The position numbers and the translations under genes were made by a program. Under the pieces are notes generated by a model. The model was not told the DNA's origin. It did not search any database and saw only the letters and a list, made by a program, of their open reading frames with translations. Source: a virus. From it: a stretch of DNA of 22,521 nucleotides. Shown in pieces: positions 1-8,132 of the stretch (the first letter of the stretch is position 1; each line of letters begins with the position of its first letter). The stretch covers positions 1 to 22,521 of the IMG/VR virus record IMGVR_UViG_3300020450_000102; one strand, written 5' to 3'.

Positions 1-215
1 ACGGACTTGGTGCCCACAAAGAACTTACCATTCTCAGGATTAGTACCAAACACTATGGCAGGAGCACCATCCCATTTGACAGACAGTTTAGTAACTGTCA
101 CAAGTTCCTTGATAGCATCTATTGCAACCCTACGTCCTTGGAGAATCGAATCTTCTGGATGTTCTAGGTGCTTGTTTGGCATAGGATCTCTGTCTATACC
201 TGTATTATACTCCAT
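1..215 (-). CDS. KxDG-motif protein, 5' part only (truncated by window edge)
   Basis: The reading frame runs off the left edge, so only about 71 N-terminal residues are visible. They contain KHLEHPEDSIL, then KWDGAPAIVFGT and KFFVGTKSV. The K-x-D-G core matches motif I of nucleotidyltransferases (DNA and RNA ligases, capping enzymes), where the lysine is adenylated, and I recall similar KxDGAPA proteins in other T4-like cyanophages. Whether it is an active ligase cannot be judged from the fragment. Two starts are possible: ATG at 215, or the in-frame ATG at 182 (MPNKHLEH), which has an AGAGA a few bases upstream. The frame is open back to the stop of the upstream gene at 252-254, so the two genes are read in tandem. 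Confidence 0.7.
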   Translation of the reverse strand, partial: MEYNTGIDRDPMPNKHLEHPEDSILQGRRVAIDAIKELVTVTKLSVKWDGAPAIVFGTNPENGKFFVGTKS

Positions 216-242
216 TTCAGAGGGTAATAGGACAGTAGTGTG

Positions 243-269
243 CCAGTTTATTTACTGGAGTTTCCAGTA
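243..269. repeat. Nested inverted repeats at the end of the 465-aa gene
   Basis: TACTGGA (253-259) and TCCAGTA (263-269) form a perfect 7-base stem with a 3-base loop, overlapping the last codons and stop of the 465-aa gene. CCAGT at 243-247 can pair instead with ACTGG at 254-258, so two hairpins compete. No U-run follows on the minus strand. It may protect a 3' end or modulate the next gene, whose start is about 40 bases on. Confidence 0.4.
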
Positions 270-1649
270 CACAGAAGACTTGTCTGACTGTGAGGATGCG
301 TACAAATATATCTCTTTCATTATCTGATCAGCATCTTTATGAGTTGATACCCAATCCAATAATTTTAATCCCGCATACTTACTATACTTCCATGCTTGTT
401 CTGCCTCTGTTTTAATCCATGTCAAATCAGTTGATTTATTCTTTAAACCTTTTGCCTTATATTTTACCAGTAACTTATAAATCTCTTCATCTAACTTACC
501 ATTCTTAGCCTTAGCCCAAGTATCTGTTGCACCATACTCAGGTAGTGTACCAAACTTAGCATCCTTCAATAGTTCTTGTACCTTCTTACCTTGTATCTTA
601 CCTTGTGCAGCAGACTTACCTTTTAATTCCAACTTCCAATCACCCTTAGTAGGACCACCAAAGTTTCTTGCTTGAAACTTCTCAAAGGTACTTGTACCAT
701 AGTACAAATACACATCCATAGGATGATTATCTTTCTTTCTACCATTATCGAATGTTAAATCGTACTTTGCAAAGTGTGCTTTCTCATTCTGCTTTCTCTC
801 TGCAGCAGGTATATCATTCAACAATTTTATCTTAGGTGAACCTTCAATCTTTTTCAAAGATATACCAACTAACTGTTCTTCTACTCGCAATTGTAATAGA
901 GCATTGTTTAAACAATCAATAGTAGTTTCTTTATCAAGATGTTTCTTTACTTTAGTCTTATCTTTCACCATCCATATATCAGCAGGATTCCATTTGTCTT
1001 CTGATGATAAGTTAGTTTGACCTTTTACTCTATTAAATGCATTCTTAACTGCACCATCATCGATGATGGCATCACCTCTAACAAATGTCCATCCCTTACC
1101 ACCCACAGTATTAAAGATAGCATTGGCACCTGCCCAAGATGAATCCTGCCATTCTTTTCCTAGTGACATAATTTCATCCAATTTAGCAGTTACATCACAA
1201 TGTTTCATACCACATTTAAAATCATCTACAGTAAATGCTTTCTTCTTTTCTATGTTAGGACAGTAATATCTCATAGCAGCATAAACACACTGTGCAGATT
1301 CTACTAGTGCAGTTTGTGCAGCACCACCACCAGATCCTTTACTGTTCTCTGGTTTAACTTCTATCCTAATAACTTGCTTATCTCTTATAGGAATATCTAA
1401 GGAAGTACCTTTTGCATTAACTGTAATTCCTGGATAGTTTTCATCTAATGCACCTTGTATATTCTCAACTGCTGTAGTTCTTTTTGTTTGAGGAACAAAA
1501 ACTTTTAATGCTATCTGAATTTTCTTAGTTGAGTCCTTGTCCTCTACATTCTTAACATCAAATAAGTAATAGGAATAATCATCACCCCCCAATGCATTCA
1601 TTACATCTTCGAATGCTTGTTTATTATGTGGGGGTATTGTTATTGCCAT
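252..1649 (-). CDS. Conserved cyanophage protein of unknown function, 465 aa
   Basis: Soluble protein of 465 residues without signal peptide or membrane segment. I recognise it as a type seen in T4-like cyanophages but know no assigned function. Visible landmarks are an I-R-I-E-V-K-P stretch near residue 95 followed by a Gly-rich GSGGGAAQTALVESAQC segment, a KWNPADIWMV motif near residue 220, and a Lys-rich KLELKGKSAAQGKIQGKK segment near residue 345. The E-V-K after beta-like residues, followed by the S/G-rich loop, is loosely reminiscent of PD-(D/E)xK nucleases, but this is inference only. The start at 1649 is ATG with only a distant GGAG. An ATAAATA motif at 1674-1680 lies just upstream and could be a late promoter. 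The last codons form a short stem-loop with the intergenic region. Confidence 0.85.
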   Translation of the reverse strand: MAITIPPHNKQAFEDVMNALGGDDYSYYLFDVKNVEDKDSTKKIQIALKVFVPQTKRTTAVENIQGALDENYPGITVNAKGTSLDIPIRDKQVIRIEVKPENSKGSGGGAAQTALVESAQCVYAAMRYYCPNIEKKKAFTVDDFKCGMKHCDVTAKLDEIMSLGKEWQDSSWAGANAIFNTVGGKGWTFVRGDAIIDDGAVKNAFNRVKGQTNLSSEDKWNPADIWMVKDKTKVKKHLDKETTIDCLNNALLQLRVEEQLVGISLKKIEGSPKIKLLNDIPAAERKQNEKAHFAKYDLTFDNGRKKDNHPMDVYLYYGTSTFEKFQARNFGGPTKGDWKLELKGKSAAQGKIQGKKVQELLKDAKFGTLPEYGATDTWAKAKNGKLDEEIYKLLVKYKAKGLKNKSTDLTWIKTEAEQAWKYSKYAGLKLLDWVSTHKDADQIMKEIYLYASSQSDKSSVYWKLQ

Positions 1650-1673
1650 TAGTCAGACACAGGTCTCCACTAA

Positions 1674-1680
1674 TATTTAT
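1674..1680 (-). promoter_or_regulatory. Late-promoter-like ATAAATA motif
   Basis: The minus strand reads GAATAAATATTAG here, close to the T4-type late promoter core (TATAAATA, recognised by gp55-type sigma). It overlaps the stop codon of the 67-aa gene and sits 25 bases before the ATG of the 465-aa gene. A start site about 10 bases downstream would leave a very short leader. It is a single short A+T-rich motif, so chance occurrence is possible. Confidence 0.4.
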
Positions 1681-1880
1681 TCTCCAAGACTATCATTAAG
1701 TCCTTCTTCGACTTGTTCTAATAAAGGAACTACATGAAGAATATTATCAATATTAGATAACATGTCTGCGATGTGTTTTGATATGTATGGTTTCTCAGTA
1801 CGTGCTGCAAATGATAATGCGTTACGTAAATCTTCTTGTGCCTCTATGAGAGAGGATTCAACTTGTTGTGATAGTGCCAT
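1677..1880 (-). CDS. Small conserved cyanophage protein, 67 aa
   Basis: A 67-residue, probably all-helical acidic protein (MALSQQVESSLIEAQEDL at the N terminus, then NALSFAARTEKPYISKHIADML). It resembles a small protein I recall from several cyanomyoviruses, with no known function. No membrane segment or cysteine is present. The start ATG at 1880 follows the stop of the upstream 56-aa gene by one base, with GGAATTAAC as a weak ribosome site, so translational coupling is likely. Confidence 0.75.
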   Translation of the reverse strand: MALSQQVESSLIEAQEDLRNALSFAARTEKPYISKHIADMLSNIDNILHVVPLLEQVEEGLNDSLGE

Positions 1881-1881
1881 G

Positions 1882-2052
1882 TTAATTCCAGTGTCGGATT
1901 ACTCCTGCGATAATAAAACAATTAGTGATAAGATAAGTAAGAAAGATGAAAGATCGTATAAGGAGTACAATATTATCATACCTCTTGGTCTTCTCATCAG
2001 AGAACGAACCCAACGCATACTTCCATACTCTCCATAATTTAGTGAGGGTCAT
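1882..2052 (-). CDS. Small membrane protein, 56 aa, conserved in cyanophages
   Basis: A short gene found by reading the minus strand between its neighbours. It starts MTLTKLWRVWKYALG, continues through a charged stretch (SDEKTKRYDN), and ends in one long hydrophobic segment (about residues 28-51) followed by VIRHWN. The WRxWxYALG start and GVIRHW end match a family of tiny membrane proteins I recall from T4-like cyanophages; function unknown. One transmembrane helix is expected. The ATG at 2050-2052 overlaps the last codons of the 27-aa membrane peptide gene in another frame, and the stop is one base before the next ATG, so three tiny genes are chained. Confidence 0.75.
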   Translation of the reverse strand: MTLTKLWRVWKYALGSFSDEKTKRYDNIVLLIRSFIFLTYLITNCFIIAGVIRHWN

Positions 2053-2122
2053 AGGCATAAACCATACCCACGATGATTGCTACTATTAATAAGATAGCAA
2101 TAGATCCAAAAATTAAATGCAT
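2039..2122 (-). CDS. 27-residue membrane peptide
   Basis: A 27-codon ORF whose product is almost one transmembrane helix: MHLIFGSIAILLIVAI then IVGMVYAYDPH. Its ATG overlaps the mazG stop as TAATG. The best evidence that it is expressed is an AAGGAG sequence at 2130-2135, seven bases before the ATG, one of the strongest ribosome sites in the window and placed exactly for this start. Its 3' end overlaps the start of the 56-aa membrane protein. I do not know a function. A single-helix peptide could act at the inner or thylakoid membrane, for example in lysis control or photosystem interaction, but that is speculation. Confidence 0.65.
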   Translation of the reverse strand: MHLIFGSIAILLIVAIIVGMVYAYDPH

Positions 2123-2523
2123 TACAAATCTCCTTCTTTACGGTTTTCAGAGTAGTGGGCATCAAATTCCCCACCAGGATATCTTGATTTTAACTTATCT
2201 ATATTCATTTCAATAACCTCATCTAGATCTACTCCTAATCCCATACATGCTTGCATAACATACCACATAACATCACCCAACTCACGTTTAAGATGCCACA
2301 GGTTCTCATTATTAACTGGTTTACCTTGGAAGATTATCTTCTTAATAATCTCAGTGAACTCACCCGACTCAGCACACAATCCTACTGCAGCAGTAAGCAA
2401 TCTATGAGTATCAAAATCTTGATAATATAAATCTGCTATACGATGAGTAAATGCATCACCATCTTTGCTCTCATCAGAGGTTACACCATCAACAAATTGA
2501 GCATACTTTTTAAGATCAATCAT
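2122..2523 (-). CDS. mazG: MazG-like nucleotide pyrophosphohydrolase
   Basis: A 133-residue member of the all-alpha NTP pyrophosphohydrolase (MazG) superfamily, which converts (d)NTPs, and in E. coli MazG possibly (p)ppGpp, to monophosphates. The metal-binding pattern is visible: AESGE with E52 and E55, then KRELGDVMWYV with E81 and D84. The C-terminal RYPGGEFD fits cyanophage MazG proteins. Single-domain length is usual for phage versions; E. coli MazG has two copies. It starts inside the end of gp41 (overlap of 8 bases) without a good ribosome site, so coupling is likely. It is common in cyanomyoviruses, where a role in nucleotide pools or the starvation signal has been proposed but not settled. 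Confidence 0.93.
   Translation of the reverse strand: MIDLKKYAQFVDGVTSDESKDGDAFTHRIADLYYQDFDTHRLLTAAVGLCAESGEFTEIIKKIIFQGKPVNNENLWHLKRELGDVMWYVMQACMGLGVDLDEVIEMNIDKLKSRYPGGEFDAHYSENRKEGDL
2130..2135 (-). promoter_or_regulatory. Strong ribosome binding site (AAGGAG) of the 27-aa peptide
   Basis: The minus strand reads AAGGAG followed by seven bases and ATG. The site lies inside the last codons of mazG, and no other start codon is well placed for it, so it supports translation of the tiny membrane peptide. Confidence 0.65.
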
Positions 2524-3886
2524 ACTTTAGGTCTTGGAAAGTTTTCTTTGATTTAAATTTTTGAACTAGATCAGTCTCAGGTTGACCAGCATCAACTAGG
2601 TCTTTCTGAGATTCCTCTATATCATACAACCTCATCTTTGATCTGTCAATACCTATACAAAATCTTTTGTAAGAAGTAGGATCATTATACCTATTCTTCA
2701 ATTGCTTAACCATTATCTGTCCCAAGCCTTCCAACTCTTCTGTAGAAATAAGGGCAAACATAAGGTCAGCAGTAGCAGGGAGTCCAAAAGATTCAGAGGT
2801 GTCAGTAAGGTCGACATCGCTACTACCGTAACCGCTACGAGTAGTTTGAGTGGCAGATATAATCGGAACGTTCGCCTCAACTGCGAGACCCCTAAGTTCT
2901 TCTGCGATTGCTTTAACATAAGTATAAGAATTTACAATGGATCCTTTGTACCTTTGAGAGGCACATATATTTAAATAATCTACAAATATAATATCAGGTC
3001 GAATAGATCTCTTAAGAGCAAGATCATTAAGAAGAGATTTAAAATGTCCAACGTGTGCAGAAGCAGTAGGATACTCTTTAATAATTAATTTACCTTGAGT
3101 TTTCTTAGAAAGATTTGCAATCTTCTTTTCAAACATTACTTTCGGAAAATCTGAAAGTTTTTGAATGGGGATGTTGAGTAAATTCGCATCAATGCGTTCA
3201 GCGATTTTCTCCTCCGCCATTTCCAACGTGATGTAAAGTACATTTTTCCCTTGAAGAAGGGCAGAGGCAGCACAGTGACACATAAACAAAGACTTGCCCA
3301 CACCAGTACCAGCAAGTGCGATATTAAGAGTCTTGTTAGGAAGACCACCCTTCGTAATTTTATTGAAGAGAGATAAATCAAAAGGGATTTTATCTTCTTT
3401 GCGATGATAGAAATCATATCTTGCTTCTGCGTCTGAGACATAATCGTGTCCTACGTGTTGATCGAATGATACACCAAGTGCTTCTGATAAAATTTGAGGA
3501 ATGGCACCCTTATCTTTCTTAGAGTCCTGACCATCAGCAATCTTAACACTCTCCATAAGAGATAAGTAGATCGCACGTTCTTGACACCACTTCTCGGTAG
3601 CATCTAGTAACCAGTCATGGTCTGATATATCATCAGAAAGAACATTTAAAACTCCAATAACATCTTTAAATTGTTCTTCAGTTAGATCAGTTCTTTCTTG
3701 ACACTCAATCCCTAAAGCATTAAGAGACGGTAACGCATCATACTGACTAACATATTCATGAATCTCTAAGAAGATAATCTTATGTTCACGTGCAGTAAAG
3801 TATTCTGACTTAAGGAATGGTAATACTTTTCTGGTATACTTTTCACTGTATACCAGATTACTGAGAATAGTTACTTCTAAGTTCAT
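2516..3886 (-). CDS. 41: Replicative DNA helicase, gp41 (DnaB-like)
   Basis: A 456-residue RecA-type hexameric helicase that unwinds DNA at the phage replication fork and works with a primase. The Walker A motif GTGVGKS lies at residues 193-199. DIIFVDYLN at about 298-306 is Walker B with D303. A SATQTTRSGY segment near 345 is the DnaB H3-like motif, and a C-terminal region with IDRSKMR follows. The length is close to T4 gp41. The ATG at 3886 overlaps the stop of the upstream oxygenase gene (ATGA) and lacks a ribosome site, pointing to translational coupling. It lies downstream of uvsX and gp43 in the same direction, in the usual cyanomyovirus order. Confidence 0.95.
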   Translation of the reverse strand: MNLEVTILSNLVYSEKYTRKVLPFLKSEYFTAREHKIIFLEIHEYVSQYDALPSLNALGIECQERTDLTEEQFKDVIGVLNVLSDDISDHDWLLDATEKWCQERAIYLSLMESVKIADGQDSKKDKGAIPQILSEALGVSFDQHVGHDYVSDAEARYDFYHRKEDKIPFDLSLFNKITKGGLPNKTLNIALAGTGVGKSLFMCHCAASALLQGKNVLYITLEMAEEKIAERIDANLLNIPIQKLSDFPKVMFEKKIANLSKKTQGKLIIKEYPTASAHVGHFKSLLNDLALKRSIRPDIIFVDYLNICASQRYKGSIVNSYTYVKAIAEELRGLAVEANVPIISATQTTRSGYGSSDVDLTDTSESFGLPATADLMFALISTEELEGLGQIMVKQLKNRYNDPTSYKRFCIGIDRSKMRLYDIEESQKDLVDAGQPETDLVQKFKSKKTFQDLKYD

Positions 3887-4500
3887 AGGTAGTGAAGATA
3901 GGATCCGAGAATGTATTTTGTACCTTTAGTAACTGGACGACCTGCATGGCGATACATCCAATTTGGAGGGAACACTAATATTCTAGCACACTTTGGAGTA
4001 ATTGCATGATGAATTTTTGGGAAGTCTGTAGTTCCACCTTCCTCAACGTCATTCAAATATAAAAAACATACCAAAAATCTACGGGCAGAATTATGATCTC
4101 CAACATCAACATGATCTGCAAATGCATCATCAGAATCTTCACGATATCGTTTAATTCTAAACTCCTCAAAGGCATATTTAGCAGGAAAATCTGGACCCAT
4201 TTCCAACTCATCTACGTACCGACTAACAGCTTCAATAAAATAAGATTGAACTTGTGCTTGATGACTCATCCATTCAACATCCCTTGCCGCATACCGTTCA
4301 GATATATTCATCTCAGTAAACGTAGGTCTTTGTGATCTATCGATGTATACGTGATGATCTTCCGAAGAATTAAATGATTTTATAATATCATCACAGAATT
4401 CTTTATCGCAAATATCATCATAGACTTTTATATAATCTATAAGTCTTTCACAAGGTTTGATTACATCAGATAAAGAAACTTGTAAAGGATTAACTTCCAT
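3883..4500 (-). CDS. 2OG-Fe(II) oxygenase, prolyl-4-hydroxylase-like
   Basis: Predicted dioxygenase of 205 residues that would couple 2-oxoglutarate decarboxylation to oxidation of an unknown substrate. The iron ligands are visible as H130-x-D132 (ADHVDVGDH) and distal H185 (MYRHAGRPV), followed by [14 protein letters not shown], which carries the basic residue for 2-oxoglutarate. The segment [16 protein letters not shown] is characteristic of P4H-type enzymes. A longer frame exists to 4530, but the start at 4500 (MEVNPLQ) has an AGGAG at the right distance, while 4530 lies deep inside uvsX. It overlaps uvsX by 11 bases and gp41 by 4. The substrate in phage is unknown; protein prolines, nucleobases and small metabolites are all possible. 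Confidence 0.88.
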   Translation of the reverse strand: MEVNPLQVSLSDVIKPCERLIDYIKVYDDICDKEFCDDIIKSFNSSEDHHVYIDRSQRPTFTEMNISERYAARDVEWMSHQAQVQSYFIEAVSRYVDELEMGPDFPAKYAFEEFRIKRYREDSDDAFADHVDVGDHNSARRFLVCFLYLNDVEEGGTTDFPKIHHAITPKCARILVFPPNWMYRHAGRPVTKGTKYILGSYLHYL

Positions 4501-5500
4501 AACGAAACTCCTGTGCAGCAATTTCATCAAGTGCTTGCATCACTTCAGCAGTAAAATATGTTTCTGGATCCTTAAGTATTTGTTTGGCATAAACTTTCTT
4601 ACCATTCATCTCATATCTACCTGCTACATTCTTCCACAATCCACCCTTCTCACCTAATTCTAACAACCCATAATACCTATCAAGACCTTTATCATAATAT
4701 AAACGTGTTTCAATTTGAGAATTCTCTTTCGTTAGTCTGGACTTTTGGGCTTTGCATTTGATAATATTTCCAACAACCTCAGTACCATCCTTTTCCTTCT
4801 TTTTTGATAGATATATAATTGTTGATGAAGCGTATTTGAGTCCACTTCCACCTCCCATTTCTTTCGTAGGAACATAAGAACCAATTACATCATATGTATG
4901 ATTTGTAACGAGCATTGGAACATTTGCTTTACCTAACTTAAGAGTAAGAACACGGAACGCACCTTTAATAAGTTGACTCTTAGTCATGTCACGTACCTGT
5001 TTATCTGCTACAACGTCTGCAATCTCCTTCTCTGTAGAAAGCATACCTAGAGAATCTAAAACAAACATTAAGGGTTGACGCTTATCTTCTGGTTGATCTA
5101 CATAATTGTCTAAGATTCTACATGCTTGAGTTCGGAACTGTTCGATAGTTGCAACAGGAACTATCAACATACGGTCAGATGCAATACCACGATCTTCAAT
5201 CATCTGCTTAGATATAGCAGACTCAGATTCAAAATAAATTACTCCAGCATCGGGATTGCTGTCAAGAAAATGCTGAACAATCCCAAGGCAAAAGAAAGTC
5301 TTGCCAGTAGAAGACTCACCAGCGATAGCAGTGATTTTGTTTGAGGGAACTCCACCGTAGATTGAACCGCTAACCAAAGCATTGAAAATATGACTACCAG
5401 TGTCAATGAAATTAGCATTGTCTCCTGCTGAGACACCATCACTAACAAGTCCTGCATACTCATTACCAATCTCCTTTGCTACATCTGTTAAAAAACTCAT
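4490..5500 (-). CDS. uvsX: UvsX, RecA-like recombinase
   Basis: A 336-residue strand-exchange protein that coats single-stranded DNA and drives recombination-dependent replication and repair. Walker A is GESSTGKT at residues 61-68, the catalytic glutamate lies in YFESES near residue 91, and Walker B is LMFVLDS with D149. A DNA-contact loop with [14 protein letters not shown] follows near residue 217. It is somewhat shorter than T4 UvsX (391 aa). The ATG at 5500 overlaps the stop of the upstream 50-residue ORF (ATGA) and no ribosome site is visible, so its synthesis probably depends on translation of that ORF. Confidence 0.95.
   Translation of the reverse strand: MSFLTDVAKEIGNEYAGLVSDGVSAGDNANFIDTGSHIFNALVSGSIYGGVPSNKITAIAGESSTGKTFFCLGIVQHFLDSNPDAGVIYFESESAISKQMIEDRGIASDRMLIVPVATIEQFRTQACRILDNYVDQPEDKRQPLMFVLDSLGMLSTEKEIADVVADKQVRDMTKSQLIKGAFRVLTLKLGKANVPMLVTNHTYDVIGSYVPTKEMGGGSGLKYASSTIIYLSKKKEKDGTEVVGNIIKCKAQKSRLTKENSQIETRLYYDKGLDRYYGLLELGEKGGLWKNVAGRYEMNGKKVYAKQILKDPETYFTAEVMQALDEIAAQEFRYGS
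4508..4512 (-). promoter_or_regulatory. Ribosome binding site fixing the start of the P4H-like oxygenase
   Basis: AGGAG on the minus strand, seven bases before the ATG at 4500 and inside the uvsX 3' end. It favours 4500 over the longer in-frame start at 4530. Confidence 0.7.
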
Positions 5501-5649
5501 GGACTTTTTTTAAATAATTTTGTAATGTAATTAGAACGTTTCATGGCACGTTCAAACCATTCTGCTTCTGATTTGTCGAAGAACTCCTTCTCATTAGGAT
5601 TTTCTCCAGCACTGAAGGCTTTCTGATATTCAACAATGTATGTGGTCAT
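5497..5649 (-). CDS. 50-residue basic/acidic protein between gp43 and uvsX
   Basis: Short [21 protein letters not shown] and on to FKKSP, 50 residues, hydrophilic and probably helical, with the pattern [19 protein letters not shown]. Support comes from the junctions: its ATG overlaps the gp43 stop (ATGA at 5646-5649) and its stop overlaps the uvsX ATG (5497-5500), so it fills the gap exactly. No ribosome site of its own is seen. Function is unknown. A small helical protein placed between polymerase and recombinase could be a replication accessory factor, but its role may simply be to carry ribosomes into uvsX. Confidence 0.7.
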   Translation of the reverse strand: MTTYIVEYQKAFSAGENPNEKEFFDKSEAEWFERAMKRSNYITKLFKKSP

Positions 5650-8132
5650 CCGAATAAAAATTCAAGGTTAGCAACTTTTTCTGGCTTCCATCCTATTGTA
5701 TCCATAATGACTTTAATTGGTTCAAGAAAACTCTTGCTAAATTGTAAGTCATAATCCACCTGTTTGTCAAGCCCAAATTCATGAGGAAAAGTGCTTAAGA
5801 AACTAATCACATTTTCTCCGATCTTGTTGGGTGTCTTTAAGTATACAAATTTAATCTTTTCGCCATCCTGTATTAAGGGATACTTATGTTTCAATTTGTT
5901 TTTCTTATTATGAAAATTGTAGAGTAATGCTCCTCTAACATGAATAGGTGTTCCCTTTGCGTAAAGGGTAGCAGGATGTGCCCATTTATTTAGATTATTA
6001 CAACCTCTTGGAAATGAGATATCTTCAATAGGTAATGATGTAAACTCTTCCCTAAAATCAGCAATAAATTTCTGTGCTGCGTCCTCATCTTTATTCATAA
6101 TAACTGTCAATGCGTCTCTAATTGCTGTACGACAAGCAGCAGGAGTAGAGGACTTAACTGCCTCCAAACCCATGATTTTAAGTTTAGGTTTCTCATATCG
6201 AACACCTTCACTATCCCACACATTAAGAATGTAACGTTTCTTAGCAGTCCATATACCTTTATTAGCAATGTTCTCTCGCTTCATGAACATTTTCTGTTCA
6301 TAAGCACCTACGTACTTGGCCAATTCTTCATAAGAACTCGTAATATACTTCTCAAGTTCCATCTCACAGATCTTATTAAGGAACGACACAATGCTCTTAT
6401 CAGTTTTCTCTCTGCCCTTGTATACAGTTTCGACCAAAGGACCAAGGTTGAGGTAGATACTATCAGTATCACTAGCAATAACATAATCTTCCTCCTCTGT
6501 TTTAAGTATCTTGTTTAGATACTTATTCATTTTGTTTTCAATCCAACGGATGCTAACCTGCCCACTAAGAGTAATCGCCTCAGCATTAGATAAGTTGTAG
6601 TATCTAAAGTACTGGTTTCCAATGGCACCATAAGCCGAATTGAGCTGTATTTTTCTAGCCATTTGGATGTTATTGAATTTACTAATATCTCTTTGTAGTT
6701 TGGCACTTGGCGAAACTTCATAGTCCCGCTTCGCTTGGAGCATTTTCTTTTTATAAATCGTTCGCTCATCATAAATCTTCTGCATAATTTCTGGTAAGAA
6801 CCCATACACATCCTTACGATACTGAGCACCGTTAGCACATGTTGCGAATTCAGGATCAATCTCTACCTCTTGATTTAAGATCCTCTCAACGCTCGCACTG
6901 GGATGTCTAGTCTCCCAGAGGGTCTCTGGGGAAATATTGTACTGCATAATAAGATGAGGATACAGACTATTGAGGTCAAAACTGACAACCCAATCATACT
7001 TTCCTGGAATCGGTTCTTTGACATAAGCACCTGCGTATTTTTCATCTTTTTTAGATCCCTTTCGGGGTGGAACAACAATGTTCTTTTCACGTAGGTAATT
7101 ATAAATGATGGTATCCCACATGCGAACCTGTGAGTACACATCCTCAAAGTTTACCTTCGCATCATAAGACATAGTAATTGCTAGTTCTAGCAACTTCATC
7201 TTATCTTCAAGACGGTCAATTAGTTCAACGTCTTGGATGTTATATTCCATGAACTTCTGCCAATCAGAGGTATAGAAGTCCTTGAAGTTTTCGTATTCAG
7301 AGTGATCAACTTTTCGCTGACCAAGTTCGACGAAAGCGATGTGGTCAAGTCGGTAAGACTCTTGATTTGAATATGTAAACTTACGATATAGATCAAGGTA
7401 ATCAAGGATATTGACACCAGAGATATCATAAGCATAATTTTTACGTCCTTGGACATAGACTTCTCTCTCATTAGCACGGTTCCATGGTGACAAACTCTTC
7501 ATCCATTTCTCACCAAGAACTCTGTTTACACGTCTAGCAATGTATGGTACGTCATATAGATTCACGTTCCAACCAGTTAAGATGTCAGGGGTATTCTCAA
7601 CCCACCAACCAAGAAAATGATTTAACATTTCCTTCTCATTCCAAAAGATATGAGTCTCTACACCTTCTGGTGCTTCAAATTCACGAGTTGCCCAACAGTA
7701 ATACTGCTTTGTCACCATGTCTTTAATGGTGATTGACAACATTTCTTCTGCTGCTTCTTCTACATTAGGGAATCCATTCTCGCATTGAACCTCAATGTCC
7801 ATTGCATAGATCTTCATCTGATTGATACTATAATCAACCTCATCAGGAAACTCTTGGGTAATAAACTGATATACAAATCGCTCATACCCATGAACTTTAA
7901 ACCCTTCAACATTCTGATACTGTTGAATAAACTCCCTTGCTTCTCGTGAAGATTCAAATTTAACTGGGCGAACATTCTCACCCTCTAGAGTTTTATACTT
8001 CTCCTCCTTGTTTGAAGTTACAAATAAGGTAGGACTAAAATGGGCACGAGATTGGACTCTTTGCCCATCCTCGTACCCACGATAGAGAATTGTATTACCT
8101 GCAAGTTGAACGTTGGTGTAGAACCTACTCAT
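5646..8132 (-). CDS. 43: DNA polymerase, family B, gp43
   Basis: The replicative polymerase with 3'-5' proofreading, 828 residues (T4 gp43 is 898). Motifs in order: Exo I YAMDIEV, Exo II around WNVNLYDVPYIARR, Exo III YNIQDVELIDRL, Pol A SFDLNSLYPHLIMQYN, Pol B KIQLNSAYGAIGNQYFRYYN, Pol C ASDTDSIYLN, and KKRYILNVWD. A longer frame runs to 8171, but starting at 8132 (MSRFYTNVQLAG) places the exonuclease residues at D112 and E114, the same numbers as in T4, and gives the usual N terminus. The start overlaps the upstream Sm-like gene by 8 bases. An AAGGAG lies 13 bases upstream, farther than ideal. All catalytic residues seem intact, so it should be active. Confidence 0.97.
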   Translation of the reverse strand: MSRFYTNVQLAGNTILYRGYEDGQRVQSRAHFSPTLFVTSNKEEKYKTLEGENVRPVKFESSREAREFIQQYQNVEGFKVHGYERFVYQFITQEFPDEVDYSINQMKIYAMDIEVQCENGFPNVEEAAEEMLSITIKDMVTKQYYCWATREFEAPEGVETHIFWNEKEMLNHFLGWWVENTPDILTGWNVNLYDVPYIARRVNRVLGEKWMKSLSPWNRANEREVYVQGRKNYAYDISGVNILDYLDLYRKFTYSNQESYRLDHIAFVELGQRKVDHSEYENFKDFYTSDWQKFMEYNIQDVELIDRLEDKMKLLELAITMSYDAKVNFEDVYSQVRMWDTIIYNYLREKNIVVPPRKGSKKDEKYAGAYVKEPIPGKYDWVVSFDLNSLYPHLIMQYNISPETLWETRHPSASVERILNQEVEIDPEFATCANGAQYRKDVYGFLPEIMQKIYDERTIYKKKMLQAKRDYEVSPSAKLQRDISKFNNIQMARKIQLNSAYGAIGNQYFRYYNLSNAEAITLSGQVSIRWIENKMNKYLNKILKTEEEDYVIASDTDSIYLNLGPLVETVYKGREKTDKSIVSFLNKICEMELEKYITSSYEELAKYVGAYEQKMFMKRENIANKGIWTAKKRYILNVWDSEGVRYEKPKLKIMGLEAVKSSTPAACRTAIRDALTVIMNKDEDAAQKFIADFREEFTSLPIEDISFPRGCNNLNKWAHPATLYAKGTPIHVRGALLYNFHNKKNKLKHKYPLIQDGEKIKFVYLKTPNKIGENVISFLSTFPHEFGLDKQVDYDLQFSKSFLEPIKVIMDTIGWKPEKVANLEFLFG

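Noticed and set aside
7-327. Plus-strand ORF of 106 codons at the left edge
   Set aside because: It lies opposite the KxDG protein and the end of the 465-aa gene, both of which show protein-like sequence; this one has no ribosome site or recognisable motif.
1921-2018. Alternative 39-codon minus-strand frame (starting MRWVRSLMRRPRG) inside the 56-aa gene
   Set aside because: The overlapping 56-aa frame has the W-x-x-W-x-Y-A-L-G and I-R-H-W features of a known cyanophage family and neat junctions; the other frame has none.
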